Under the pieces are notes generated by a model. It did not search any database and had not been told where the DNA came from. It worked only from the letters and a program-made list of their open reading frames with translations. Below, piece by piece: positions 33,519 through 43,080 of a stretch of 64,000 nucleotides of DNA. Origin of the DNA: Fructobacillus sp. EFB-N1 (GTDB taxonomy: Bacteria > Bacillota > Bacilli > Lactobacillales > Lactobacillaceae); contig NZ_LDUY01000006.1 in the NCBI RefSeq assembly GCF_001038455.1, positions 20,229-84,228 of the forward strand, in the 5' to 3' direction. Within the stretch, counting starts at the first letter, position 1, and each line of letters begins with the position of its first letter. The position numbers and the translations under genes are program-made.

Positions 33519-35622
33519 ATGAAGTATAACAAGATGCAATTGACGAAAGTTAACGAACGTAAGGTTCTGAAAAAAGTCAAGAAGAATTGGGTAGTGCTTT
33601 CAATATCAGCTTTTGCCGTTGCTGGTGGCCTTACTTTTGCTAGTGAGGGGTTGACCACACCGGCTTTTGCTGATGGAAATGCATCCATTCAGACTAACAA
33701 TCAGGTACAAACTTTTAATTATACTGATTTAGCCAAAGAAGGAATTGTGAAGACCGATAGTATTACGTGGTCATACCAAGACGGACAACAAATTCCAACC
33801 GGGACTTTTGATTCATTGCGTGGCAATGGTGGCACTTCTTCGGTGACCTTTACAATCAATGCCAATCAGACTCTGAAGCAAGGTGATACCATCAGCATCC
33901 CACTTTCGACCAATATCGCTAATCAGCCAGATATGCAGACTTTTAGCGTGTCAAATTTTAATAGTCAGGTTATCGAAAGTGCAACGAAATCGGTATTATC
34001 AACTAGTGTCTCTTATGATGCGGCTAGTCAAACGATTCGATTGCCCTTGAATGGATCTAGCTATGACTCCAGTCGTGCTCATCAGATTACTTTGAACTTT
34101 AATACGGTTTCTGGATCAGTTTTTCCAAAGTCCGCTGGCAATGGCACTGATTTATCCATTAGCGAAACGGTGGCGGATCAAACACATACCTATTCCTGGG
34201 CTGCTAAGCCAACACAAGCAAACTACCAGGAAAATAATACGCCACAGCAGATGAAGGGTAACGTTGCTGATGTGAGTTCAAGTGGTGTTTCAGCGCGGAC
34301 AACGATTACGAATACAGATGGACTGCCCTTTACTCAGCCAGTTATTCTAAATGACGGAAAAGATTATATTCAAACAATCGATATTAAGGCAACAGCCTCT
34401 TCTCAGGGAAAGGTGACACCGGTCTATATCGAAGATGGTGGCTATTTCTGGCCTCATTTGGCATCAGCTAGTGGCTACGGACCAGCGACCGAGGAAGCGG
34501 GTTGGACCGATCAGGCAGCAAGTAATAATGGTAGCACCTCAAATGCGGTTGGGGGTGCACAGGTTGCGTGGACAAGCAAGGTTGACGGGGGTCAACCTGC
34601 AGCTAATCAGTATTCAGTATTCAGTGGTACGTGTATCAGATAATGAATTGAAAGTAATTATTAATTATGGCCCTTCGCAATATTATAAGTTAACGAAAGA
34701 CCAATTTGAGCACGTAATTAAGTCTCAATATGCCAGTGTTTCTGACGATGTGATCGCACAAATGGAAAGCAAGTATGGGGATGGCCAGGGAAATGTTTAT
34801 TTCCCATTTACTGTTTTAAGTAATTTTAAAGCGATTAATCCTAATAACGACAATCAACAGGTTCGCTACGATATTACTTTTTCTGATAACAAGGGTTTCT
34901 ATGATAAGAAAACGCCTGTTTACACTAATGCAATTCTACACAATACTGCGAGTGGTCAGACGATGGTCACAACGCGTTACGTGGATGAAAATGGCAATCA
35001 ATTAGCACCAAATGATGATACCCTTGGCTTTATGACTAAAGATAACTTTTCGGCAGATAGCTTATCGATTGATGGTTATACTCTAGACGAGAACAAGCTA
35101 CCCGAAGGGGCTGTGAAGAATAGCGATGGTTCATACAGTGTCAATGGTACGTATAGCAAGGATGATGCGACGTATACTTATGTTTATAAGGCTAATACGA
35201 CGAACACGAACCCTACTCCTGATCCATCAACTAGTACCACACCTTCTAATAATGGGGGTGGATCGGAAAGTGCTAGTGAATCAGCAAGCACCAGTGCATC
35301 AACCAGTACGAGCCAGTCTGAGTCAGCTAGTGCCAGTGCATCAACAAGTGCAAGTACCTCAACCAGTACGAGTCAACATGAATTAGTGAGTGCCAGTGTT
35401 CCAGTACAGACTAGCTCAGTGGCACCGGTGGACAATCCGAGTGCATTAGTCCAACCAGATCAAACAGTGACAGCTGTGACACCTTCATCTGTTTCACAGG
35501 CATCATCAGTTTTCCCACAAACAGGCAAGCAGCATGAGAGTGACAAGGACGCTTTTGCTTTGGCAGCTTTGGGTTTGTCTTCAGCGGTGTACTTTTTCGC
35601 ACTAGGCAAGAACAAAAAGTAA
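33519..35622 (+). pseudogene. LPxTG surface adhesin with MucBP domain, split by a frameshift at 34608-34621
   Basis: The first frame (33519-34643) starts MKYNKMQLTKVN, carries an export signal (VVLSISAFAVAGG to PAFADG) and an adhesin-like region of about 300 residues. The second frame continues from about 34622 to 35622 with a MucBP-like domain (TTRYVDENGNQLAP to ATYTYVYK), a Ser/Ala/Thr repeat stretch and the sorting signal FPQTG plus a hydrophobic anchor and KNKK. The break coincides with a tandem duplication CAGTATT-CAGTATT; with one copy the frame would run through. GGAGG precedes ATG 33519. As read, the first frame yields a secreted, unanchored 374-residue product. Confidence 0.85.
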
Positions 35623-35639
35623 GATGATAATATTAAATC

Positions 35640-35674
35640 AAAAGAGCACCCGTGCTTTACGGGCGCTCTTTTTG
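35640..35674 (+). terminator. Intrinsic terminator after the adhesin
   Basis: AAGAGCACCCG and CGGGCGCTCTT pair around a seven-base loop, followed by T residues. Confidence 0.88.
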
Positions 35675-35769
35675 ACTGAACCACTGCAAAATCAGCCTCT
35701 TGTAACCGACCTTGCTTGTGCTCTCGTGGTAGACTGGGTTATACGAACAAGAAGAACATGAGGGCCAAG

Positions 35770-36582
35770 ATGCAAGTTGCTATTTCGTCAGATAATCATT
35801 TGGATTTAAATAAGGTTGAAAACGAGTGGGCACTGGAGCAACAAGCCGCCTACCTGCAAAAAAATCAGATTGAGGTTTATGTCATTGCCGGGGATCTGTT
35901 TAATCGCTTTGATAAGACATTAGACTTTGCCCGCGACTTGCAGCGACGGTTAGGGCCGGCCACGGCAATCCGCTTTTTGGCCGGCAATCATGAAATGGGG
36001 GCGGGGGTCAGTTACCAGGAGTTGGAAAGTCCGGTGGATGACCTTTATTTCCACCATAAGACTCTTGATGTGGGTTCGGCCCGTTTGATTGGTAATAATG
36101 GCTGGTATGATTATAGTTTTGACCAAAACCAGCATAGTGTTGCGGAAATCACACGCTTCAAGCGTGAATTTTGGTATGATCGACGGATTGAACAGCCGAT
36201 GACCGATCCAGAAAGGTTGGCCATTAACTTAAATCAGATGAAACAGGATATCAAAGAAGCAAAGAAGGTGGGGAAAACTCCAATCTTAATTAACCATTTT
36301 GCCCAGGAACAGGCCTTTATTGATCAAATGCCGTTTCGCATGGAACGGCTGGATGTGCTGCGGTCCTTTCTAGGCAGCCAGGCCGTTGGCGATTTAGCGG
36401 TGGTCAATCAGGTTCAGGCTGCCATTTCTGGCCACTTGCACCTTCATATGCAGGCGTTGCCCATTCAGCAAACGACCTTTTATAACGCTTCGGTTGGTTA
36501 TCGGACTCGTCGAGTCAAAGAATGGTTTAGTCATGACTTTATGACGGAGTGGCAAAATCGTTTGATTGTTCTCGACGTTTGA
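35770..36582 (+). CDS. Metallophosphoesterase
   Basis: A 270-residue calcineurin-like phosphoesterase. Metal-binding motifs are visible in order: ISSDNHLDLN, IAGDLFNR, FLAGNHEMG, ILINHFAQ and ISGHLHLHMQ. The substrate cannot be named; relatives act on phosphodiesters, including nucleotides. The start at 35770 matches the family start (MQVAISSDNH) and has GAGG six bases upstream; ATG 35758 would add four residues. It stands alone between the adhesin and the fatty acid operon. Confidence 0.88.
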   Translation: MQVAISSDNHLDLNKVENEWALEQQAAYLQKNQIEVYVIAGDLFNRFDKTLDFARDLQRRLGPATAIRFLAGNHEMGAGVSYQELESPVDDLYFHHKTLDVGSARLIGNNGWYDYSFDQNQHSVAEITRFKREFWYDRRIEQPMTDPERLAINLNQMKQDIKEAKKVGKTPILINHFAQEQAFIDQMPFRMERLDVLRSFLGSQAVGDLAVVNQVQAAISGHLHLHMQALPIQQTTFYNASVGYRTRRVKEWFSHDFMTEWQNRLIVLDV

Positions 36583-36727
36583 GGGCAATCAAACGATTTC
36601 GAAATGAAATGTGGAATAAGTATCTCTCTCACACTATGTCGGGCATTACAGTACGAGGCTGTGAAAGGGCTGATTTTTAATAATTAATATAGGTAGAAAG
36701 TGTTAAAATGAGTTGAGAAACGCTAAT

Positions 36728-36759
36728 AGTTTGACTATCGAAATATTAACTGTTAGACT
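36728..36759 (+). promoter_or_regulatory. Fatty acid operon promoter with FabT operator
   Basis: The dyad AGTTTGACTATCGAAAT (36728-36744) matches the FabT box known from streptococci and lactococci. The promoter TTGACT (36731-36736), 17 bases, TAGACT (36754-36759) overlaps it, so FabT with acyl-ACP would block RNA polymerase. Confidence 0.85.
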
Positions 36760-36820
36760 GTTTTTATTGTGAATTGAAGTTAACTAGGGCCATTCTCGGC
36801 CATTAAGAAAGGAAACCCTA

Positions 36821-37264
36821 ATGCCAGTACTGACTACGACTGAAATTATGGACCTCATTCCAAACCGTTACCCAATCATCTATATGGACTACGTTGAAGA
36901 AATGGTTCCTGACGAATCAATCGTTGCTGTTAAGAACGTGACGATTAACGAACAATTCTTCCAAGGACATTTTCCTGGTAACCCAGTGATGCCCGGTGTC
37001 TTGATTATTGAGTCATTGGCGCAAGCAGCGTCAATCTTGATTTTGTCATCACCACAATTTAAAGGCAAGACAGCCTACATGACAGGTATCAATGATGCCA
37101 AGTTCAAGAAGATGGTTGTTCCTGGTGATGTTTTGAAGTTACATGTTACATTTGGCAAGGTTCGAGAGAACATGGGGACCGTTATGGTCACGGCTAAGGT
37201 CAATGATAAGGTCGCAACCAGCGCGGAACTAATGTTCGTGGTGGCACCTGATGAGCAAAACTGA
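36821..37264 (+). CDS. fabZ: 3-hydroxyacyl-ACP dehydratase, FabZ family, copy 1
   Basis: A 147-residue hotdog-fold dehydratase of fatty acid elongation. The catalytic His lies in FFQGHFPGNPVMPGVLIIESL, and LIPNRYPIIYMDYVEEM is the usual start region. A second FabZ (43638) sits in the same operon. No fabA or fabM is seen, so one of the two may also isomerise the trans-2 bond for unsaturated fatty acids, as FabN does in Enterococcus; that is inference. AAGGAAACCCTA precedes the ATG. It is the first gene of the operon. Confidence 0.93.
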   Translation: MPVLTTTEIMDLIPNRYPIIYMDYVEEMVPDESIVAVKNVTINEQFFQGHFPGNPVMPGVLIIESLAQAASILILSSPQFKGKTAYMTGINDAKFKKMVVPGDVLKLHVTFGKVRENMGTVMVTAKVNDKVATSAELMFVVAPDEQN

Positions 37265-37721
37265 GCTGGCTAACCAGCAGGTCAACATCAAGCAAATCAA
37301 TCATGATTTGATGGAGATGTTTGCCAATGTTGTTTGGGTGGAGGAGTATGAGCTCAAGCAGAGCCCCTTTTCGGCCTTGACGGTCAAAGAAGTGCACACG
37401 ATTTATGCTATCTCCATGTACGAGGAAAAAACTGCCTCGCAGGTGGCTAAGGCTGTCCACCTGAGTCCAAGTGCGATGACCACGGCCATCGATCGCTTAG
37501 TTGATAAGGGGTATGTCGAGCGTCGTCGATCAAAGGAAGATAAGCGGGTGGTGAAATTAGGTTTGACCCATCAAGGGCGAATCTTATACCGGGCGCACCA
37601 AGCGTTTCACTTTAAGGTAACCAAGGCTTTGTTGGACGATATGTCCATTGAAGAAGCGTTAGCGATGGAACGGGCGGTACATAACTTACAAGCTTACTTG
37701 AAGGCCTTAATTGATAGTTAG
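37251..37721 (+). CDS. fabT: MarR family repressor of fatty acid synthesis
   Basis: A 156-residue winged-helix regulator with TVKEVHTIYAISMYEEKTAS, VHLSPSAMTTAIDRLVDKGY and the wing VERRRSKEDKRVVKLGLTHQG. Known FabT proteins bind DNA when loaded with long-chain acyl-ACP and repress the fab operon. Its gene overlaps fabZ by 14 bases and lies directly before fabH, the standard place. The operator at 36728 implies self-repression of the whole operon. Confidence 0.93.
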   Translation: MSKTELANQQVNIKQINHDLMEMFANVVWVEEYELKQSPFSALTVKEVHTIYAISMYEEKTASQVAKAVHLSPSAMTTAIDRLVDKGYVERRRSKEDKRVVKLGLTHQGRILYRAHQAFHFKVTKALLDDMSIEEALAMERAVHNLQAYLKALIDS

Positions 37722-37743
37722 GCGAACGGGATTGTGAAAAATT

Positions 37744-38718
37744 ATGGAAAACATTAAGATTGTCACCACGGCGATGCAAGTGCCAGAACGAGTGGTGACA
37801 AATGATGAACTAACGGAATTGATGGATACCAGTGATGAATGGATTTACCCACGGACTGGTATTCACCAACGTCACGTTGTGACAACTGAGAATACATCAG
37901 ACTTGGCAACGAGTGTTGCCAAAAAGTTATTGGAACAATCAGGTTGGGGTGCCGCTGATTTGGACTTTATTATCGTGGGGACGATGTCACCCGATGCCCT
38001 TTCGCCTCATACAGCTGCGATTGTGCAAGGGAATATTGAAGCACCAAACGCTTTTGCTTTTGATTTGAATGCGGCTTGTTCTGGCTTCGTTTACGGCATG
38101 TCCGTTGCCTCTTCTTTTCTTTCATCTGGTCGTTACCAGAAGGGGATGTTTATTGGAGCGGAAGTGCTGTCAAAGCTGGTTGACTGGAAAGACCGGACGG
38201 TTTCTGTCTTATTCGGTGATGGCGCTGGTGGTGTTTTGCTTGAGAAGACAGACGAACCGGCTGGCTTGATTGCAGAAGAATTGCGGTCATTTGGTGACCG
38301 CGGTCAAGCAATCTTGACTGGCCGCTTCGCCAACAAGAATGCCTTTGCTGGTGAGATTTCACCACTCGATCCATACTTCCACCAGGAGGGTCGGAGCGTT
38401 TATAGCTTTGCCACGCGTGAAGTGCCTAAGGTGATGAAGAAGGCTTTGGAAAAAGCTGGACTTGAAGCCGACGACGTTGACTTTTACTTGGCTCACCAGG
38501 CCAACAAGCGCATCGTCGAATCCATGGCGAAAAACTTTGGCCAACCAATGGACAAGTTCCCAACAAACATGGAAGAATATGGCAACACATCGGCCGGTTC
38601 AACGGCCATCCTGCTCGACGAATTGCGTCGCAGTGGTCAGATTAAGCCCGGCATGAAGATTGCCTTTGTCGGCTTTGGCGGCGGTCTGGCGATTGGCGTC
38701 CAAATTTGGCAACTTTAA
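37744..38718 (+). CDS. fabH: 3-oxoacyl-ACP synthase III
   Basis: A 324-residue condensing enzyme that joins acetyl-CoA with malonyl-ACP to begin fatty acid synthesis. The triad is seen as Cys in DLNAACSGFVYG, His in YLAHQANKRIVES and Asn in EEYGNTSAGSTAI. It differs from the stand-alone paralogue at 8731. Position after fabT and before acpP is typical of Lactobacillales operons. Confidence 0.95.
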   Translation: MENIKIVTTAMQVPERVVTNDELTELMDTSDEWIYPRTGIHQRHVVTTENTSDLATSVAKKLLEQSGWGAADLDFIIVGTMSPDALSPHTAAIVQGNIEAPNAFAFDLNAACSGFVYGMSVASSFLSSGRYQKGMFIGAEVLSKLVDWKDRTVSVLFGDGAGGVLLEKTDEPAGLIAEELRSFGDRGQAILTGRFANKNAFAGEISPLDPYFHQEGRSVYSFATREVPKVMKKALEKAGLEADDVDFYLAHQANKRIVESMAKNFGQPMDKFPTNMEEYGNTSAGSTAILLDELRRSGQIKPGMKIAFVGFGGGLAIGVQIWQL

Positions 38719-38773
38719 CTAAAAAATAAAAAATCAGAATTGCGGTGTAGTAGACTGCACCGTAAAAATCCAA

Positions 38774-38787
38774 CGTATTGCAATACG
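38774..38787 (+). other. Palindrome before acpP
   Basis: CGTATTGCAATACG is a perfect 14-base palindrome in the 94-base fabH-acpP gap; a second hairpin GCGGTG/CACCGT lies at about 38742-38763. Neither has a T tract. They may be RNA processing or stabilising structures that raise acpP expression over its neighbours. Confidence 0.4.
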
Positions 38788-38812
38788 AACATCTATATAG
38801 GAGAGCATGCTC

Positions 38813-39055
38813 ATGACTAACGAAGAAATTTTTGACAAGGTTAAGGAAATTTTGATCGACCAATTCGATTTGGAAGATTCAGAAGTTTCATTGACTACTA
38901 ACATGACTGATGACATCGATGCTGATTCATTGGACTTGTTCGAAGTTTTGAACCGTGTCGAAGACGACTTCGACATCAAGTTGGAAGAAACTGAAGAAGT
39001 TAAGACTGTTCAAGACTTGGTTAACAAGATCAAGGACCAACTTGACAAGAAGTAA
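38813..39055 (+). CDS. acpP: Acyl carrier protein
   Basis: An 80-residue very acidic protein with the phosphopantetheine attachment site Ser in DDIDADSLDLFEVLNRVE. It carries the growing acyl chain for all enzymes of this operon. ATG 38813 has GGAG nine bases upstream; ATG 38807 is too near the site. The 94-base gap upstream with hairpins suggests separate tuning of its expression. Confidence 0.96.
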   Translation: MTNEEIFDKVKEILIDQFDLEDSEVSLTTNMTDDIDADSLDLFEVLNRVEDDFDIKLEETEEVKTVQDLVNKIKDQLDKK

Positions 39056-39113
39056 GCATCAAGCGGTTTTTAACCGCATACATACAGATAGATAAAATAA
39101 AGAGGCAGAGATT

Positions 39114-40079
39114 ATGACATTTAAAATTGACAACCCCATTTTTGATAAATTAGGGATGAAGTACCCACTCGTTGAAGGTGGGATGACTTGGGCCGGTACA
39201 GGTGCCTTAGCTGCCGCTGTATCTGAAGCTGGTGGACTTGGTTTTATTGGAACTGGTTACTGGCATGGTGACGAAGTTCGTCGTGAAGTTCGTCGTGCCA
39301 AGGAATTAACGGACAAGCCTTTTGGGGTCAACGTGATGTTGATGTCTCGTCATATTCGTGAAGTCTTCGATGTGATTTTGGAAGAAGGCGTGAAGGTTGT
39401 GGCTACTGGTGCAGGTGATCCATCACCATTCTTGGAAGAATTGCATGCCGCAGGCGTAACGGTTATCCCTGTTGTCCCATCTGTTTCAATGGCCAAGATG
39501 ATGCAACGTAAGGGTGTTGATGCTGTAGTTGCCGAAGGAATGGAATCAGGTGGTCACATTGGTCAAATGACAACAATGGCTTTGGTACCACAAGTTGTTG
39601 ATGCCGTTGATATTCCCGTTATTGCCGCTGGTGGAATCGGTGATGGCCGTGGTGTTGCCGCTGCCTTTGCCTTGGGTGCCTCAGGGGTTCAGATGGGAAC
39701 TCGTTTCTTGACGGCGACTGAGTCTGAAGTTCACCCAAACTACAAGGCCAAGGTCTTGAAGGCCCGTGATATTGATACGATTATCACTGGTAACATTGTT
39801 GGTTCACGTGTCCGTGTCTTGAAGAACAAGATGGCCAAGGAATACGTGAAGCGCGAAGTAGAAGAAATCGGTAAGCCAGAGCCTGATTACGAAACAGTTG
39901 AAAAGCTTGAATCAGGGACCTTGCGTGCCGCCGTTGTCGATGGTGACAAGAACGGTGGGGCCTTCATGGCTGGACAAATTTCAGGAATGGTCAATGATGA
40001 AAAGCCTGTTGCTGAAATCTTGGCCGAAATTTGGGCACAAGCAACGGACATCATGGGCATTGAAAACAAGGCAAAATAA
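39114..40079 (+). CDS. fabK: Enoyl-ACP reductase II, FMN-dependent
   Basis: A 321-residue flavoprotein of the nitronate-monooxygenase-like TIM-barrel family that reduces trans-2-enoyl-ACP. Start YPLVEGGMTWAGTGALAAAVSEA, FMN-phosphate region VIAAGGIGDGRGVAAAFALGA and QMGTRFLTATES match FabK. No FabI is seen in the window, so FabK is probably the main reductase, which would make the strain insensitive to FabI inhibitors such as triclosan. It follows acpP after 58 bases. Confidence 0.95.
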   Translation: MTFKIDNPIFDKLGMKYPLVEGGMTWAGTGALAAAVSEAGGLGFIGTGYWHGDEVRREVRRAKELTDKPFGVNVMLMSRHIREVFDVILEEGVKVVATGAGDPSPFLEELHAAGVTVIPVVPSVSMAKMMQRKGVDAVVAEGMESGGHIGQMTTMALVPQVVDAVDIPVIAAGGIGDGRGVAAAFALGASGVQMGTRFLTATESEVHPNYKAKVLKARDIDTIITGNIVGSRVRVLKNKMAKEYVKREVEEIGKPEPDYETVEKLESGTLRAAVVDGDKNGGAFMAGQISGMVNDEKPVAEILAEIWAQATDIMGIENKAK

Positions 40080-40091
40080 GCGAGGTTTCTA

Positions 40092-41033
40092 ATGAAAGTA
40101 GGACTGCTATTCAACGGTCAGGGATCACAGCAAGCGGGCATGGGGGCTGACCTCTATGAAAACTTGCCGGGCTACAAGGCTTATATTGATAAAGCTTCTG
40201 CCATCTTGGGCTATGACTTAAATGAGTTAGACCAAGACGAAGAAAAAATTCGACAAACACAGTACGCACAACCAGCCATTGTGGCAATGGATGCAGCCTT
40301 AGCTGCATCATTAAAGGATGCTGGCTTAACGAATGTGGTTGCTGGTTTGGGCCTTTCGTTAGGTGAATATCCAGCCTTGGTTGCCAATGGCATTCTGACC
40401 TTTGAGCAGGCAATCGCTTTGGTTAAAGATCGTGGTCAATACATGCAAGAGGTTGGCGACAAGAACCCTGGCAAGATGGTTGCGGTTTTGGATGATAACC
40501 AAGATATGATTGTTGAGGTTGTTGAAGGTTTGCAAAAAAAGGGCCTACAAGTTTACCCAGCTAATTTTAATACCTTTTCACAACTGGTTATTGGCGGTGT
40601 CAAAGCTGATGTTGACCAGGCTGTTGAGGCATTGACAGAAGCCGGTGTGAAAAAGCAGGTTGAGTTACCAGTTGTTGGTGCCTTCCATACGCCATTGCTA
40701 AACGAAGCCTCTGAAAAGATGGCAACGCGCTTGGCAGGAGAAGGATTTGGTGCAGGGGCTTATCCTGTTTATTCCAACACGACGAAGCAAGCCTTTACAG
40801 CTGCAACCGTCAAGGATACCTTGACGAAGCAGATTGTTTCGCCAACCTACTTTGCACAATGCTTGCAGGAAATCGTGGATGCCGGAGTTGATACTTTGGT
40901 TGAAATCGGTCCTGCTGCTACCCTCGTAAAATTTTCGAAGAAAATTGCGCCAAAGGAAGTTACCAAGTATACGGTGACGGACTTTGCTTCCTATCAAAAA
41001 GTCGTTGATGCCATCAACGCAGAGAAAGGATAA
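40092..41033 (+). CDS. fabD: Malonyl-CoA--ACP transacylase
   Basis: A 313-residue enzyme loading malonate on ACP. FNGQGSQQAGMGADLY is the N-terminal motif, the catalytic Ser lies in GLSLGEYPALVA (a GxSxG elbow), and the catalytic His in VVGAFHTPLLNEA. It lies 12 bases after fabK. Length is normal. Confidence 0.95.
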   Translation: MKVGLLFNGQGSQQAGMGADLYENLPGYKAYIDKASAILGYDLNELDQDEEKIRQTQYAQPAIVAMDAALAASLKDAGLTNVVAGLGLSLGEYPALVANGILTFEQAIALVKDRGQYMQEVGDKNPGKMVAVLDDNQDMIVEVVEGLQKKGLQVYPANFNTFSQLVIGGVKADVDQAVEALTEAGVKKQVELPVVGAFHTPLLNEASEKMATRLAGEGFGAGAYPVYSNTTKQAFTAATVKDTLTKQIVSPTYFAQCLQEIVDAGVDTLVEIGPAATLVKFSKKIAPKEVTKYTVTDFASYQKVVDAINAEKG

Positions 41034-41039
41034 GAATCC

Positions 41040-41768
41040 ATGGACTTTACTAATCAAACCGTTTTGGTAACTGGGTCATCACGAGGAATCGGCTTAGCCG
41101 TTGCCCACGCCTTTGACAATGCGGGCGCCTGTGTTATCTTGCATGGTCGTTCTGCTATTAAAGAAGAAGTCATCAACTCCTTCAAGCAAAAGCCAATGAC
41201 GTTGCAATTTGACGTTGCTCATGCTGAAACAGTTGAAGCAACTTTCAAAGACTTGTACAAGCAAGAAGGCTTTGAAGGTATTGATATCTTGGTGAACAAC
41301 GCCGGGATTACCAAGGATCAGTTAGTAATGGGGATGAGCCCAGCTGATTTTGCCCAGGTTGTGAACACAAACTTGAACGGAACGTTCAACGTGACGCAAC
41401 CCGTCTTTAAGAAGATGATCCGACAAAAGCATGGTGTGATTTTGAACATGGCTTCTGTTGTTGGTCAAATGGGCAATGTTGGTCAGGCCAATTATGCCGC
41501 ATCAAAGGCTGGTATCATTGGTTTGACAAAGTCTTTGGCTAAGGAAGGGGCGAAGCGCAATATTCGCGTAAACGCCATCGCCCCTGGGATGATTATTTCG
41601 GATATGACGGATGCCTTGTCAGACAAGGCGCGTGAAGCCATCTTGAATGAGATTCCTTTGTCACGGTTTGGTTCAATCGATGATGTGGCCGATGTTGCGC
41701 TATTCTTAGCCGGCAACGACTACATGACTGGACAAACGATTACCGTTGACGGTGGCCTTTATATTTAA
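41040..41768 (+). CDS. fabG: 3-oxoacyl-ACP reductase
   Basis: A 242-residue short-chain dehydrogenase using NADPH. Motifs: VTGSSRGIGLAVAHAF, VNNAGITKDQLV, the catalytic Ser and Tyr/Lys in MASVVGQMGNVGQANYAASKAG counted as separate blocks, and the C-terminal TGQTITVDGGLYI. It starts six bases after fabD ends. Confidence 0.95.
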   Translation: MDFTNQTVLVTGSSRGIGLAVAHAFDNAGACVILHGRSAIKEEVINSFKQKPMTLQFDVAHAETVEATFKDLYKQEGFEGIDILVNNAGITKDQLVMGMSPADFAQVVNTNLNGTFNVTQPVFKKMIRQKHGVILNMASVVGQMGNVGQANYAASKAGIIGLTKSLAKEGAKRNIRVNAIAPGMIISDMTDALSDKAREAILNEIPLSRFGSIDDVADVALFLAGNDYMTGQTITVDGGLYI

Positions 41769-41814
41769 TAATCATCGTTCATTTTAAGTTACTGAGATTA
41801 GAAAGGAAGCGGCA

Positions 41815-43065
41815 ATGACACGAGTCGTAATTACTGGGATGGGGGCTGTTACCCCATTAGGAAACGATACAAAGACCTTCTTGGATGGCCTTTTTGATGA
41901 AAAATTAGGAATTAAGCCAATCACGAAGTTTGATGCAACTGAAACTGGTATTTCAGTTGCCGGACAGGTTGACGGTTTTGATCCAGCTTTGCGCGTTGGA
42001 AAGCGTGATGCACGTAAGTTGGACTTGTTCTCACAGTATGCTATTGATGCTTCTTACCAAGCCTTGGACCAAGCAGGTTTGTTGCCTGATGAAGGTTCAG
42101 AAGCAAAGTCAAAGGTTGCTAATTCAGAACGTTTTGGTGTTATCTTGGGAAATGGAATTGGTGGTTTGACAACTATCCAAGAACAAGTGATTAAGATGCA
42201 CGAAAAGGGACCACAACGCGTTTCACCATTGTTCGTCCCTGAATCAATTCCGAACATGGTTTCAGGAAACGTTTCATTGCGCTTCGGTGCTCGTGGCGTG
42301 AACTTCACAGTCGTAACGGCTTGTGCCTCAGCTACGAACGCCATTGGTGAAGCCTTCTGGCGTATCCAATCGGGTCGTGAAGACGTGATGTTGACTGGTG
42401 GTTCAGAAGCGACTGTCAACGAAATTGGAATTGCTGGTTTCGCCGCTTTGACTGCTTTGTCAAAGGAAGAAGACCCTGCACAAGCTTCAAAGCCATTTGA
42501 CAAGAACCGTCACGGTTTTGTCTTGGGTGAAGGTTCAGGAATCCTTGTATTGGAGTCCTTGGAACATGCTGAAGCTCGTGGTGCCAACATCTTGGCTGAA
42601 GTGGTTGGATACGGTGCATCATCAGATGCTTACCACATGACTTCTCCTGCCCCTGATGGTGAAGGAGCTGCTCGGGCAATGAAGGCAGCCTTGAAGGATG
42701 CTGATATCAAGCCAGAAGACGTTACTTATTTGAATGCCCACGGTACTGCTACCGGTGCAAACGATTCAGGTGAAGCCGAAGCCGTTGCTTCTGTCTTTGG
42801 TCCAAACTCTGTCTTGGTTTCATCAACGAAGGGCATGACGGGTCACCTTTTGGGTGCCGCCGGTGCCATCGAAGCCGTTGCTTCTGTTGGTGCTATCGAC
42901 CGTGGTCAATTGCCAGTTAACGTTGGCTTTGATGAACCAGATGAGCACACAAAGTTGGTGAACTTGGTTAACGAAACGAACAAGAATACGGCTCCTGAAT
43001 ATGTTTTGTCTGCTAACTATGGTTTTGGTGGTCATAACGCAGCTGTTGTCTTCAAGAAGTGGTAA
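41815..43065 (+). CDS. fabF: 3-oxoacyl-ACP synthase II
   Basis: A 416-residue elongating condensing enzyme. The N-terminus VVITGMGAVTPLGND, catalytic Cys in VVTACASATNAIGEA, and the two His in LNAHGTATGANDSGE and TKGMTGHLLGAAGA form the Cys-His-His triad. The C-terminal NYGFGGHNAAVVF is typical. In Lactobacillales FabF performs most elongation steps. A 46-base gap with GAAAGGAAG precedes the ATG. Confidence 0.97.
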   Translation: MTRVVITGMGAVTPLGNDTKTFLDGLFDEKLGIKPITKFDATETGISVAGQVDGFDPALRVGKRDARKLDLFSQYAIDASYQALDQAGLLPDEGSEAKSKVANSERFGVILGNGIGGLTTIQEQVIKMHEKGPQRVSPLFVPESIPNMVSGNVSLRFGARGVNFTVVTACASATNAIGEAFWRIQSGREDVMLTGGSEATVNEIGIAGFAALTALSKEEDPAQASKPFDKNRHGFVLGEGSGILVLESLEHAEARGANILAEVVGYGASSDAYHMTSPAPDGEGAARAMKAALKDADIKPEDVTYLNAHGTATGANDSGEAEAVASVFGPNSVLVSSTKGMTGHLLGAAGAIEAVASVGAIDRGQLPVNVGFDEPDEHTKLVNLVNETNKNTAPEYVLSANYGFGGHNAAVVFKKW

Positions 43066-43080
43066 GAGGGAAGTTCAATA

